Below, piece by piece: positions 1-9,580 of a stretch of DNA of 64,000 nt (positions are counted from its first letter, which is position 1; every line of letters starts with the position of its first letter). The stretch lies in contig CAWEXG010000002.1 in NCBI GenBank assembly GCA_963812965.1, positions 372,001-436,000 of the forward strand. The letters are read 5' to 3'. The stretch is from DASXMT01 sp963812965. Lineage in GTDB: Bacteria; Actinomycetota; Acidimicrobiia; Acidimicrobiales; RAAP-2. Both the position numbers and the translations under genes were made by a program. A model generated the notes under the pieces. That model saw only the letters and a program-made list of their open reading frames with translations, was not told the DNA's origin and did no database searches.

Positions 1-720
1 GTGCTGCATCTCGACCGGCTGGATGCTCGCTGCCACCTTCACGGACGAGGTCGCCTTCACGGCCGAAACTGCTGCCTGGTAGGTCTGGGCGGCAACGTTC
101 TCCAGCATGAGTGCCAGCGTGGCGGCTCCGGTGACATCGGTCACCTTGGCGAACGCCGCGTCGATCGTGGGAGTCAACGCGGGATCGGGCTCGGTGACCT
201 TCGGGTGTCCTGCAGCGGTGATGGCCGAGTTCCAGGCGGCTGCGTGCTGAGTGTGCTGCGCCTTCGCCGTGGTGACGAAGGTGGCCACTGCCGGAGGAAC
301 GGTCCCCAGCTTGCCGGCTGAGGCGGCAGAGAGCGTGTCCCCGTATGCGGCCACGGCGAGGTTCTCCAAGCTGGCAGCCAGTGCGGCCACCAGAAGGTCC
401 CCGGTCAACGTGCCGGGATAGGTTGGCGACGTCGTGTTGGCGACTGTCTTGCCCGTGGCACCCTTGGTGGTGGCAGCACCGGCGATGCCACCCATGGGGA
501 CCGTTGCCAGGGCCAGACCGCCGGCAACCGCACCGGCACCGACCAGAAAACCGCGACGGCTGCTGCGGCCGCTACGGATCTTCTCGGTCCACTCCTGAAC
601 TGCTTCGTGCATGGCAGGCATGCTCACGTCGTTGTGCATCCGATCGAGGTCGTTGGTCATCACCGTGAGCTCATGCTCGGAGATCGCCATCACCTCGGGC
701 TTGCTTGAACGTCGCTTCAT
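1..720 (-). CDS. Tat-exported ferritin-like protein (C-terminus beyond window)
   Basis: The frame is open from ATG at 720 to the left window edge, giving 240 residues with no stop. The N-terminus holds a twin-arginine signal (SSRRGFLVGAGAVAGG, about residues 52-67) followed by a small-residue hydrophobic core, so export through Tat is expected. The rest resembles the second ferritin-like helical domain family, with helices such as LENLAVAAY and KAQHTQHAAAW that supply Glu and His side chains. Its ATG overlaps the stop of the upstream gene as ATGA, so the two are translationally coupled and are probably paralogues. Metal binding and substrate are inferred from the family; the C-terminal part is not visible. 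Confidence 0.75.
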   Translation of the reverse strand, partial: MKRRSSKPEVMAISEHELTVMTNDLDRMHNDVSMPAMHEAVQEWTEKIRSGRSSRRGFLVGAGAVAGGLALATVPMGGIAGAATTKGATGKTVANTTSPTYPGTLTGDLLVAALAASLENLAVAAYGDTLSAASAGKLGTVPPAVATFVTTAKAQHTQHAAAWNSAITAAGHPKVTEPDPALTPTIDAAFAKVTDVTGAATLALMLENVAAQTYQAAVSAVKATSSVKVAASIQPVEMQH

Positions 721-1616
721 TTCACGGCTCCTTCTATGGCGCTGCGAGCTTGATTGGTCGGGTAGAACGCGTTGGGGAAGCCGAGCGAACCGGCGGCGGC
801 CGGCAGGTTGGCGACGTTCCCCGGAGCCAGAGTGATCAGGTTGGCTGCGTTGGCCTCCAGGAGTGCCTGCACGGCCAGCAGGATCGAGGCGTGCTGCGCC
901 TCGACACCCATGATCGATGCCGTTACTTTCTTGGCGTTGGCGTTCTTCAGCGATGCCACATCGGCGACGTACGTTTCGGCGGCACCTTCTTCCAGCTCAA
1001 GGGCGAGCTTGACGACGGCCGGAGCTGTGGTGAGGCTCGGTTTGGCTGCGTTGACCACTTTCAGCAGGACCGGATCCGGCTTGTTCTGCGCCTTGCCGCC
1101 CAACTGTTTGGTGGCCGCATTGAACGCAGCGAGGTGCTGGCTGTGCTGCTGCATCGTCGTGGTGGCGAACGTCTTGACCACCGGATTGGCCGATGACCCT
1201 CCGATGAACGGAAGGGTCAACGCCAACTTATACGTGGCCACAGCGAGCACCTCGATGGATGCCGCGGTCTGCAGCGTCTGGACGTCGGTGGCCTGGGCTG
1301 CGAACGCCGGCGACGCGAAGATTGCTTCGAACGCCGTTCCGATGCCGGCGGCGGCGAGGATGCCCCCTCCGAACGCCGCACCGGTCAGGAGCTGTGACCG
1401 GCGACGTGCGACGTCACGCGACTCGTCGGGGTCGATCTCACCGTTGGCACGGGCTTCGTGTCCAGACTCGACCATCTCGTGCAGCGACACTTCAGTGGTG
1501 CGCATGGCGTCGCTCTGGACGTCTTCCGACTCCTCGATCAACAAGCTCATGGCCTGCGGGTCAAGGTCGGCGCCGTCCACACGATCTGTGGAGCGTCTCT
1601 CCAACTTTGCGCTCAT
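717..1616 (-). CDS. Ferritin-like domain protein
   Basis: A protein of 299 residues with a long acidic N-terminus, then an RRRSQLLTGAAFGGG segment that looks like a Tat signal, then helices carrying SIEVLAVATYKLAL and MQQHSQHLAAFNA, typical of exported ferritin-like proteins. Two ATGs are adjacent (1619 and 1616). The Shine-Dalgarno GGAGG lies 3 and 6 bases upstream of them, so I prefer the second. It is coupled by an ATGA overlap to the similar downstream gene. A cupredoxin and a sigma/anti-sigma pair lie just upstream, which suggests an envelope redox or metal-stress function. Substrate unknown. Confidence 0.75.
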   Translation of the reverse strand: MSAKLERRSTDRVDGADLDPQAMSLLIEESEDVQSDAMRTTEVSLHEMVESGHEARANGEIDPDESRDVARRRSQLLTGAAFGGGILAAAGIGTAFEAIFASPAFAAQATDVQTLQTAASIEVLAVATYKLALTLPFIGGSSANPVVKTFATTTMQQHSQHLAAFNAATKQLGGKAQNKPDPVLLKVVNAAKPSLTTAPAVVKLALELEEGAAETYVADVASLKNANAKKVTASIMGVEAQHASILLAVQALLEANAANLITLAPGNVANLPAAAGSLGFPNAFYPTNQARSAIEGAVK

Positions 1617-1702
1617 CATCTTCCTCCTGTTTGTCGAAGTTGCGTAGCTCGAAGTACTGCGTTGCAGCGGTAGAACGAAGTGCTGCTGCTACTCCAGGGC
1701 TG

Positions 1703-2113
1703 TCAGCCGGAGACGGTCAGGGTCGCAGTCATGTACTGGTGGATCATGCAGTAGTAGGGGTAGCTCCCTGGCTTCGTCGGGGCGGTCAAGGTGACGGTCT
1801 TCCCCGGCTGGATGTCACCGGTGTCGAACGCATTGGACTTGGACGTGAGCGTGTGGGCCACGCTGTCCTCGTTGGTCACCGTGATCGTGGCACCGGGCTT
1901 CACCGTCAGGTTGGGGGGCATGAACATGAAGTTGTGGATCACGATGTGTGTGCTACCGGTGGTGGTCTTCGGGGTCGCCGAGCCGGACGAGCTGTTCGAT
2001 GAGCACGCAGCGAGAGAGAAGCCTGCGCAGAGCACCGCCACCGCTGCCACATGGCGGAAGGTGAGATGCCTGGGTCGGCGAGGGGCGGACTTGGTCTCGT
2101 GGTCGGGCGTCAT
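1703..2113 (-). CDS. Cupredoxin-type lipoprotein
   Basis: A 136-residue lipoprotein: a hydrophobic signal ends in a LAAC lipobox (Cys37), then a Ser/Thr linker, then a plastocyanin/azurin-like domain. Candidate type 1 copper ligands are His87, Cys122, His125 and Met128, in the usual order, with Cys-x2-His-x2-Met near the C-terminus (YYCMIHQYM). It should be anchored outside the membrane and carry electrons or bind copper. It reads away from the sigma factor gene and toward the two ferritin-like genes. The 83-base gap to the next gene holds only that gene's ribosome binding site. Confidence 0.85.
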   Translation of the reverse strand: MTPDHETKSAPRRPRHLTFRHVAAVAVLCAGFSLAACSSNSSSGSATPKTTTGSTHIVIHNFMFMPPNLTVKPGATITVTNEDSVAHTLTSKSNAFDTGDIQPGKTVTLTAPTKPGSYPYYCMIHQYMTATLTVSG

Positions 2114-2331
2114 CAGAAGGTCTTCGGCACCGAGATGCCATTGGATGACGAGCGGGTGACGAAAATCGGGAGCATCTGGCCATGGATGCGTGAAGCCGCA
2201 GGTCGGACTGTTGGTCGGACCGCTGTCCGCTGTGCTCGTTCCGTGACGCGCGGCAGTACCCTTTGCTCATGCATCGGGAGCGGCACGACGATGGTTCGGC
2301 TGTGCTCCGAGAACCCCTCGCCGATTCATCC

Positions 2332-2946
2332 ATGGTGGTCGGCAGCTCCGAAGAGCACCTTGCAATGATCGATCTCGAGACTGCCAGTGATGCCACCTTG
2401 GTGGTGGCGATCGCCCGATGGCACGAGCCGGCGATGGCCGAGGTGTACCGACGCCACGGCGGGGCCGTCCACGCGCTGGCTCGCCGTGTCCTTCGGCACG
2501 ACCCATCCGCCGAGGAGATCACCCAAGAGGTCTTCCTCGATCTCTGGAACCACCCGGAGAAGTTCGACTCCCAACGGGGAACGCTTCGCTCGTTCCTCCT
2601 GGCTCGCACCCATGGGAAGTCCGTCGACATGGTCCGGTCCGAGGTGGCGCGGAAGCGCCGGGAGGAGCGGACATCTCGAGAGACGGCAACGGCCGGCTAC
2701 GACCTCGAGCACCAGGTATGGGATCTGGTCGTGGCCGAGCAGGTGAAGGAGTCGGTGGCCGCCCTTCCGAACGACATGCGTGAGCCGATCGAACTGGCCT
2801 ACTTCGGCGGCCACACCTACCGGGAGGTCGCCGACATGTTGCACGCCCCCGAAGGAACGGTGAAGAGCCGGATCAGGCTGGGATTGACCAAATTGCGTGC
2901 CAACCTCGCCGAGCGAGGCGTGGAGCCCGCAGGAGCAGAGCGATGA
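2332..2946 (+). CDS. ECF-family RNA polymerase sigma factor
   Basis: Region 2 is seen around EEITQEVFLDLWNH and region 4 around TYREVADMLHAPEGTVKSR, in the order and size of a group 4 (ECF) sigma factor of the SigK/SigL type. The start is uncertain: ATG 2332 is used, but ATG 2269 and ATG 2365 are also in frame and none has a strong ribosome binding site. The stop overlaps the next start (ATGA at 2943), coupling it to a zinc-finger anti-sigma factor. The partner type suggests release by a membrane signal. The divergent cupredoxin and ferritin-like genes are obvious candidate targets, by inference. Confidence 0.85.
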   Translation: MVVGSSEEHLAMIDLETASDATLVVAIARWHEPAMAEVYRRHGGAVHALARRVLRHDPSAEEITQEVFLDLWNHPEKFDSQRGTLRSFLLARTHGKSVDMVRSEVARKRREERTSRETATAGYDLEHQVWDLVVAEQVKESVAALPNDMREPIELAYFGGHTYREVADMLHAPEGTVKSRIRLGLTKLRANLAERGVEPAGAER

Positions 2947-3850
2947 GCACATCCGGGCACGACGTCGATCATGAGAGCATCGCCGAGCTCTTGGGTGCCT
3001 ACGCGCTCGACGCGCTGGAACCGGCGGAGATGGAGCTGGTCGAAGCCCATCTCCAGGAGTGCCCCCGTTGTGCGGCAGAGGTAGCGCAACACCACGAGGT
3101 TGCCGGCCTGCTGGCCAACTCGGGTGGCGACGGCGCCGAGTGAGCTGTGGGACCGCATCGCCGTCCGACTGGCTCGACCGGGAAACCCGGAGTGGGAACA
3201 GCTGGCAGAACGCTTGCAGCGACCTTCCGGACGCGTTCGACGTTCTTTCCGTTGAGGACGCTCAACGTGATGACGAGGCTCTCGTGGCCGACATCGCTGC
3301 TCCTGACAGCGCCGACGGTGCCACGGTGCTTCCTTTGGACCAGTCCCGCCGTCGGAGCCGGCTGGTGATCAGGAGCATCACGGTGGTGGCGACGGCGGCA
3401 GCGGTCTTGGCCGTGGTGCTCGGGTTCCAGGTCGCCCACCTGAACAACCAGGTTGGTCAGCTGCGCGCTGCCGCTTCCAAACCAGCGCTCTCCGGGGCTG
3501 TCGAGACCGCGCTCGAAGATCCCTCCACGAAGCGGGTCATGCTCAACCCCCCGGGCTCCACATCATCAGGCTCGTCCTCGGTGGAGGTGGTCCTCACCTC
3601 GTCCGGGACCGGTTACGTCATTCCCCAGAAGCTCTCAGCGCTACCCGGCAACAAGACCTATCAGCTGTGGGGCGTCATCAAGGGACAGCGGATCTCCCTG
3701 GGTCTTCTGGGCTCGAAACCCAGTGTCACCGCATTCTCTGTCGATCCCTACGTTCCGGTCTCGACGTTCGCCATCACCGCCGAACAGGCTGGCGGCGTTG
3801 TGTCGACAACGAATTCGCCGGTTGTCCAAGGGCAGGTATCGGCGGCCTGA
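2943..3850 (+). CDS. RskA-like anti-sigma factor (frame-broken)
   Basis: The N-terminal 66 residues carry an anti-sigma zinc-finger (HLQECPRC, an H-x3-C-x2-C core) and stop at 3143. The protein clearly continues in other frames: PSELWDRI, typical of this family, follows at 3136 in a second frame. A transmembrane helix (about 3370-3430) and the RskA C-terminal domain (GNKTYQLWGVIKG, then VSTFAITAEQAGG) follow in a third frame to 3850. The expected product is one single-pass protein of about 300 residues that holds the sigma factor at the membrane until regulated proteolysis. At least two indels, near 3130-3137 and 3200-3240, break it here. Confidence 0.75.
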
Positions 3851-3904
3851 TCACAGAGCACCCGGCTTCAGATCCGGTGCGCTTGGCGTAGTGCAGTATC
3901 CGAT

Positions 3905-4530
3905 CTAGACCCGGTGCACTTGGCGGAGTCCCGCCCAGGCCAGATCGGCCAATCGCGCCGCCAGAACTCGTGCGTCATCGATATCGCTCTGCCCGGGGTC
4001 TTCGGTCGAAAGCCGATCGCGCTCACCCCGTTCGGCCATCCACTGTCGACTGGCCCCCTCGGCCATCCCCACGACGGCGTACGCCAACAACAAGCGGTGG
4101 TCAGGGTCGAGACCGGCATCGATGAGCGGATCGATGGCCTGGGCGATGACGTCCTCCACCCGCCGGAGGGCATCACCCAGCTCGGGGTCGTCGGGCGCAC
4201 CCCGACCGTAGAGCAACCGGAACGCCTGCTCGTTCCCTACCACCAGCTCGAAGTACGCCGCGAAGCCCAGCTCGACCTGTTGGCGAGGGCCGTCAGCCTC
4301 TGCCGTCGCTGAAGCGATAGCCAGGATCAGCTCGTGGGAGACGACGTCCATCAGTTCCAGGTACAGGGCTCGCTTCGACTCGAAGTGCTGGTACACGAGC
4401 GGCTTCGTGACGCCGGCTGATCTCGGCGATGTCGTCCATGGTGGTGGCCGCATAGCCACGCTCGGCAAAGAGGGACAGGGCCACGTCGAAGAGCTGGTTC
4501 CGCCGTTCGGCTGGCGGTTAATCGCCGCAC
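3905..4530 (-). pseudogene. TetR-family transcriptional regulator (frame-broken)
   Basis: The helix-turn-helix is spread over frames: DVALSLFAERGYAATTMDDI reads in one frame, and VTKPLVYQHFESKRALYLEL continues in another after a break near 4422. A further break near 4515 probably joins VRRLTASRTAE to the start of the helix-turn-helix. The C-terminal ligand domain (about 3905-4390) is intact and belongs to the TetR class with a helical dimer interface. The gene runs leftward and ends 51 bases from the end of the rightward anti-sigma gene. Target and ligand are unknown. The breaks resemble those elsewhere in this sequence and need not reflect real decay. Confidence 0.7.
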
Positions 4531-4654
4531 GGGTGAGCCAGTTCCCTGACGTCTGGATGTGTTGTCGGCATCGGGTGAGCCGGCGGCCATCGCCTCGGTC
4601 ATCCTGCTCATAGTACTCGTGGTTCTGATTTGGCCATCTATCACCGGCATCGTG

Positions 4655-5823
4655 TCAGAGGTCTGGCAGCACACGGCTGATCGGCATCGCGGCAGGTCGC
4701 GTAGTGAGAAGTGATCTATCTGCCACAGCGGCATTGAGGTCGAGGAGTGTCGGGCTCTCGAGTCGACAGCCAGGCGTCAAGGTCGTCGGGTCGGTCGAGT
4801 GGGAACCACTGGAACCCGAATGCCAACAGCTCGTCGGCGACCGGGTACGGCCCGATGGCCAACGGGCGCCGGTGGATCGCTGATTCGATGGTCGGGTTCC
4901 CGAACCCTTCCCAGGTGGAGGGCAGCGCCACCACGTCGCACGCGATGTAGGCATCGGCCACCACGCCGTGCGTCGTAGGGGCACTGCCGGGAGATGCACT
5001 GCCGGGAGGAACACGGTCGGGAGATGCACTGCCGGGAGATGCACCGCCGGGAGATGCACCGCCGGGAGGGACACGGTCCGGGTTGTCCCAGCCGAAGATC
5101 ACCGGGGCACGACTGGCTCGCAGCAGCCGGTCGGTTTCCGGAGCCGTAAGCCGTCCTCGGCCGACCCAGCAGCCAGTAGGTCGCGCCGCAGCGACTCGGA
5201 CAAGCGCGATGCCACCGGCGATGTTCTTCCGCGGGATGGCCCGGGTTGGTTGCAGTACGAGCCAGGTGTCGTCGCCGATACCCAACCGACGACGGACGGC
5301 GCTCGGACGGCAGCGACATCGTCGTCATTCGGGGAGCTCGCTGGTGTCGAACGCGTTGTACACGGTGCTGGCGGTGATGCCGTGTTCGTCGAGCTCGGCT
5401 CGGCTCAGCTCGTTGATGGTGACGTGGGACCATCGTCAGTCGTCGGGTGGCGCCGGATGGTCGACGAAGTGCGGCCGTTGCCACGGAAGGTCGTGGTGGT
5501 GGAGCAGGGCGGGCCGGCCGGCCAACGTCCGGGCCACCACATCGGCAGCGCCGGGTTCAGGGGGAGCGAGCACAGGTTCTCTACGACCACCACGTCGGCG
5601 TCGGCCAGCGCATCGGCCAGCTCGGCACGAGTTGGCGGTTCCTCGGCTCCGATGGACAGGCCCGGAAGGAGATGGTCGACCGGTCCTTCACCGGCCACCG
5701 AGTACACGTCGTAGCCGAGGGTCTCAAGGGCACCCTGCCACTTCCGGGCCTCGACAGCGATACACCGTCGGACCCTCCGAGGCGAAACGAGACGAGTGCG
5801 GCGGTGGGATGGGAAGACGTTAG
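4655..5823 (-). pseudogene. Family 4 glycosyltransferase (heavily frame-broken)
   Basis: Pieces of one GT4 enzyme can be followed across frames from right to left: SFRLGGSDGV, then YDVYSVAGEGPVDHLL, then ADVVVVENLCSLP, then HVTINELSRAEL-like and LQPTRAIPRKNIAGG segments, then the C-terminal donor-binding part ACDVVALPSTWEGFGNP with ESAIHRRPLAIG, ending with HFSLRDLP-like text. At least six frame changes are needed. A 15-bp tandem repeat (4981-5085) lies in frame between APVIFGWDNPD and HGVVADAYIAC and adds about 30 low-complexity residues rich in Gly, Ser and Pro. A sugar transferase for surface or compatible-solute glycans is likely; the acceptor is unknown. The start is approximate. Confidence 0.65.
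4981..5085. repeat. 15-bp tandem repeat, about 7 copies
   Basis: The unit GCACTGCCGGGAGAT recurs with small changes at 4981, 4996, 5011, 5026, 5041, 5056 and 5071. The period is a multiple of three, so in the glycosyltransferase frame it adds a Pro-Gly-Gly/Ser-Ala-Ser repeat without disturbing flanking conserved segments. Confidence 0.9.
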
Positions 5824-5918
5824 AGCCCAGCGGACGGGAGGTTGCAACCAGGGGGTCGTTCTGCTTTTCAGGGTGTCTGTTCTGCCCTCATGTCCGTGAG
5901 GCGGGCTACCGTCGTGCG

Positions 5919-6765
5919 GTGCCTGAGGACTCGAGCAGAACGAGCGACTCCGATCTCCTGGTCCAACGTCGGCTGGCGTTCTCACGCTCACGATCAACAG
6001 GCCGGAGCGGCGAAACGCCATGACCTGGGACGTCATCGCTCGAACTCCGTGAACAGGTGGCAGCGGCCAAGGTCGACGCCGGAGTCCGGGTGGTGGTACT
6101 GGCCGGCGCCGGAGACCAGGCGTTCTGTGCCGGGGCCGACCTGTCGGGCATGGATCCCCGACGACAGCGGTGGAGGCAGCGATGCCTTCGCCGATCATCA
6201 CGACGCCCGGGGTTGGCTCGTCTCGCTTTTCGAGGAGATGTGGCACATGGGCAAGCCGACCATCGCCCGCGTCCAGGGATGGGCCATGGCGGGTGGCTTC
6301 GGCTTGGCACTGGCCTGCGATCTGGTGGTGGCGTCGGAGCGGGCCCGGTTTGGTGCTCCGGAGCTCAATGTCGGGCTGTGGCCCTACATGGTCACCGTGC
6401 CCATGGTGCGATCCATGCCGCCGAAGAAGGCGCTGGAGCTGATGTTGACCAGCCGGGTGGTCGACGCCGCCGAAGCCGACCGCATCGGTTTCGTCACCTC
6501 GGTAGTAGCTCACGACCAGCTCGACGCCGCCGTGGAGTCCCTGGCCGCCACGCTCGCCTCGAAGCCTCCCGGTGCGATGAGGCTCGGTCGCGAATCGTTC
6601 TACGCTGTATGGGATTCGGCCGCTCCGGAGGCGCTTCCTCAGCTGCATGCCATGTTGACGATCACCAGTCAGACGGCAGAGGCAGCGGAAGGCATCGCTG
6701 CGTTCACAGAGAAACGTCCTCCGGTGTGGAAGACCATCCCGACCGACGACCCCGAGACGACCTGA
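5919..6765 (+). pseudogene. Enoyl-CoA hydratase/isomerase family protein (frame-broken)
   Basis: The crotonase fold can be reassembled: GVLTLTINRPERRNAM in one frame, VVVLAGAGDQAFCAGADLSG (first half of the oxyanion hole) in a second, and the rest from about 6165 to 6765 in a third. The last part includes the second oxyanion segment QGWAMAGGFGLALACD and the Glu-containing APELNVGLWP loop. Breaks lie near 5960, 6035 and 6160. The start is taken as GTG 5919. The family hydrates or isomerises enoyl-CoA esters, in fatty acid or amino acid breakdown. The next gene starts 14 bases downstream; no functional link is evident. Confidence 0.75.
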
Positions 6766-6778
6766 GGAGCACATCACG

Positions 6779-7755
6779 ATGGCGAAGCGAGCACTGATCA
6801 CCGGAGTCACCGGTCAGGACGGCTCCTACCTGGCGGAGCTGCTGCTCGAACGAGGGCTACGAGGTGATCGGCATGGTGCGCCGGTCGAGCACGGTGACCT
6901 TCGAACGGATCGCCCACATCCAGGACCGACTCACTCTGGTCGCCGGCGACCTGCTCGACGAGGTCTCGATGATCGGCATCCTGCGTGAGCACCGGCCGTC
7001 CGAGGTGTACAACCTGGCAGCGCAGTCCTTCGTCCAGACGTCGTGGAGCCAGCCGGTCCTCACCGGTGAGACCACCGCGCTCGGGGTGACCCGGGTGCTC
7101 GATGCCATCCGGACGGTCGACCCCGGAGATCCGCTTCTACCAGGCCAGCTCGTCGGAGATGTTCGGCAAGGTCCAGGAGGTCCCGCAGCGGGAGAGCACG
7201 CCGTTCTATCCCACGGAGCCCGTACGGCGTGGCCAAGGTCTACGGCCATTGGATCACGGTGAACTATCGGGAGAGCTACGACCTCCACGCCTCGTCGGGG
7301 ATCTTGTTCAACCACGAGTCGTCCTCGCCGCGGCCTGGAGTTCGTGACCCGCAAGGTCACCCACGGCGTCGCCCGCATCGCCGCCGGCATCGACGACGAC
7401 GCTGGCACTGGGAAACCTCGACGCCCAGCGTGACTGGGGATTCGCCGCCGACTACGTGCGGGCCATGTGGCTGATGCTGCAACAGGACGCGCCGGACGAC
7501 TACGTCGTTGCCACGGGCGAGACCCACTCGGTTCGGGAGTTGGTGGAGCTGTCGTTCGCTGCCGCCGGTCTCGACTGGGAGAAGTACGTGACGATCGACG
7601 AGCGGTTCCTCCGGCCGGCCGAGGTCGATCTCCTGGTAGGGGATCCGACCAAAGCCGAGAAAGTGCTGGGTTGGCGTCGAGAGGTCGACTTCCCCACTCT
7701 CGTTCAGATGATGGTCGAGGCCGATCTCGCTCTGGTGCGAAGCCAGCTCGTCTAG
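6779..7755 (+). pseudogene. gmd: GDP-mannose 4,6-dehydratase (frame-broken)
   Basis: The N-terminal Rossmann motif KRALITGVTGQDGSYLAELL is diagnostic of GDP-mannose 4,6-dehydratase, which makes GDP-4-keto-6-deoxymannose for fucose- or rhamnose-type surface sugars. The reading continues through VYNLAAQSFVQTSW, the catalytic YQASSSEMFG, PYGVAKVYGHW (the Tyr-x3-Lys pair) and the C-terminal DWGFAADYVRAMW, but in different frames. Breaks fall near 6850, 7125, 7215, 7330 and 7400. At 6850 and 7125 removing one base from GGG or CCCC restores the frame, which points to sequencing error. Total length matches the family (about 325 residues). A glycosyltransferase lies nearby. Confidence 0.85.
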
Positions 7756-7765
7756 GAAGTATGTG

Positions 7766-8695
7766 ATGTTCGGGCCGGCTGCCGTCAGCGCCGATCCGCT
7801 CGGCATCCTGGTGGCCTTCGGGGCAGGGATGCTGTCGTTCCTCTCGCCGTGCGTCCTGCCGTTGGTGCCCGGCTATCTCTCGATGGTCTCCGGGCTCACT
7901 GCCGCCGAGCTGTCGGCTACGACAGTGGGTGCTCCATCCCGTGCCCGAGAAGTGGTCTTGGCACCGGTCGGCGCCGGCGGCGGGGTGAGCGCCGGCGCTG
8001 GCGTCGGGGTGAGCGACGGGGACATGCTGGTCGAATCCGAGCCGAGCGTGGCGGCGGCGCCAACCCGGGAAGAGCTGATCCGGCAGAGGAGCCGCCTCTT
8101 CCGGGGGATCCTCGGCTTCATCGCCGGCTTCACCGTGGTGTTCACCGCGCTGGGGGCGACTGCATCGGCGCTCGGTCACCTGCTTGTCACCCACCAGCAC
8201 CTGTTCAACACCATCTCGGGACTGGTGATCGTGGTGTTCGGCGCGGTGCTGTTAGCCATGGCAGCCGGCGTCCGTCTTCCCATGATCGTGGTCGGTGAGC
8301 GGCGGATCGCTGTTCGACCGTCGTTGCTCGGTGCCTGGGCGCCACCGGTGATGGGCATGGCGTTCGCCTTCGGGTGGACTCCCTGCCTCGGCCCGGTCCT
8401 GGGCAGCGTTCTGACCCTCGCCTCCCGCCAGGGGACCCTGGCCGGTGGCATCGCCCTGCTGATCGCGTACTCGCTGGGGTTGGGGGTGCCGTTCCTGGTC
8501 AGCGGAGTGGCCTTTGGCCGGCTCACCGACCTCCTGGCCCGGGTACGAGGCAGGCTTCGCTACGTCGACCTGGTCGGAGGCGTGATCCTGGTGGTCTTCG
8601 GCCTGCTCCTGGTGACCGGGAACCTGGGTTGGGTGTCGGTGCAGTTCTCCCGCCTGCTCAACGACCTTCACCTGGGTCGCCTGGCCACGAGCTGA
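7766..8695 (+). CDS. ccdA: CcdA-type cytochrome c biogenesis thiol transporter
   Basis: A polytopic membrane protein of 309 residues with the two CcdA/DsbD cysteine motifs, LSPCVLPL (Cys29) and WTPCLGPV (Cys about 207), which pass reducing power from cytoplasmic thioredoxin across the membrane. A hydrophilic loop rich in Gly and Ala (about residues 55-105) is longer than usual between helices 1 and 2. ATG 7766 is preferred over GTG 7763 because of AGGAAG 7 bases upstream. It leads the ccm operon and probably keeps CcmG and CcmH and the haem-binding cysteines reduced. Confidence 0.9.
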   Translation: MFGPAAVSADPLGILVAFGAGMLSFLSPCVLPLVPGYLSMVSGLTAAELSATTVGAPSRAREVVLAPVGAGGGVSAGAGVGVSDGDMLVESEPSVAAAPTREELIRQRSRLFRGILGFIAGFTVVFTALGATASALGHLLVTHQHLFNTISGLVIVVFGAVLLAMAAGVRLPMIVVGERRIAVRPSLLGAWAPPVMGMAFAFGWTPCLGPVLGSVLTLASRQGTLAGGIALLIAYSLGLGVPFLVSGVAFGRLTDLLARVRGRLRYVDLVGGVILVVFGLLLVTGNLGWVSVQFSRLLNDLHLGRLATS

Positions 8696-8753
8696 GCCAG
8701 GTGCCCCCCGCCTGGCTCCAGGTGCCCCCACGCCCGTAGCATGGGCGACGGCT

Positions 8754-9503
8754 ATGGCCCCTGAAGTCCCTTCTTCTCTCGCACTGTCCCTCCACGACGC
8801 GGTTGCGTTGTCTGGACGGTTCCCACTGCTCGCTGGCGTCGACCTCGAAGTTGCCACCGGTGAGACTGTCCTGATCGAGGGCCCGAACGGTGCCGGGAAG
8901 ACCAGCTTGTTTCGGTTGTGCGCCGGTCTGGTGGCGCCGGCCTCGGGATACGTGGCTGTTCTGGGGTTGGATCCCATACGCAGTCGGAGCGTTCTGCGTC
9001 GCCGGGTTGGGTTCCTGGCTCATGCGTCCCACCTCTACGACGACCTCACCGTCCGGGAGAACGTTCGGTTCGCGGTGCGAGCTGCCGGAGGGTCGACGGA
9101 TCGAATCGCTGCCGCCTGTGACCGGCTGGAGTTGACCGGCAGGCTGCTGCGCACCAGCGCTTCGAAGCTCTCGGCCGGTCAGCGTCGCCGGGTGGCACTG
9201 GCCATCCTGGTTGCTCGATCACCTGAGCTCTGGCTGCTCGACGAGCCGCACGCTGGCCTCGACGCCTCGGCCCGCGCTCTGCTGACCGAGTTGATCACCG
9301 AGATCTCGGCCGATGGGGCCACGGTCATCGTCGCCTCGCACGAACCGGAGCTGGTAGAGCCGTTGGTCCACCGGGCGGTGACGATCACCGGGGGCCGGGT
9401 GACCGGTGAGCGGGTCATCCGGGACATGGCGTTTACGCGGCAGGGGTCGTCACCAGCTCCGGTCACCAGCTCCGTCGTCACCAGCTCCGTCGTCACCAAC
9501 TGA
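8754..9503 (+). CDS. ccmA: Haem ABC exporter ATP-binding subunit CcmA
   Basis: A 249-residue ABC ATPase with Walker A GPNGAGKTS, signature LSAGQRRR, Walker B LWLLDEPHAGLD and switch His (IVASHEPE). Followed by ccmB, ccmC and the rest of the cluster, it is the CcmA subunit that powers release of holo-CcmE from the CcmABCD complex. Its C-terminal tail (VTSSVVTSSVVTN) is encoded by the 15-bp tandem repeat that runs on into the ccmA-ccmB gap, so the tail may be slippage-derived. A C-rich direct repeat (CCAGGTGCCCC) at 8699-8729 precedes the gene. Confidence 0.9.
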   Translation: MAPEVPSSLALSLHDAVALSGRFPLLAGVDLEVATGETVLIEGPNGAGKTSLFRLCAGLVAPASGYVAVLGLDPIRSRSVLRRRVGFLAHASHLYDDLTVRENVRFAVRAAGGSTDRIAAACDRLELTGRLLRTSASKLSAGQRRRVALAILVARSPELWLLDEPHAGLDASARALLTELITEISADGATVIVASHEPELVEPLVHRAVTITGGRVTGERVIRDMAFTRQGSSPAPVTSSVVTSSVVTN

Positions 9504-9543
9504 GCCTTCACCAACTGAGCCGTCACCAACCGAGCCGTCACCG
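9449..9543. repeat. 15-bp tandem repeat at the ccmA-ccmB junction
   Basis: The unit GTCACCAGCTCCGTC and variants (GTCACCAACTGAGCC) occur six times. The array starts in the last codons of ccmA, contains its stop codon, and fills most of the gap before ccmB. Confidence 0.9.
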
Positions 9544-9580
9544 GCCGGACACGCCGCCCCCACTTCAGCGAGGACCGCCC

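Noticed and set aside
4981..5085. CRISPR array, because of regularly repeated units
   Set aside because: Units are only 15 bp and directly joined with no spacers; no cas genes are present. The same applies to the other arrays.
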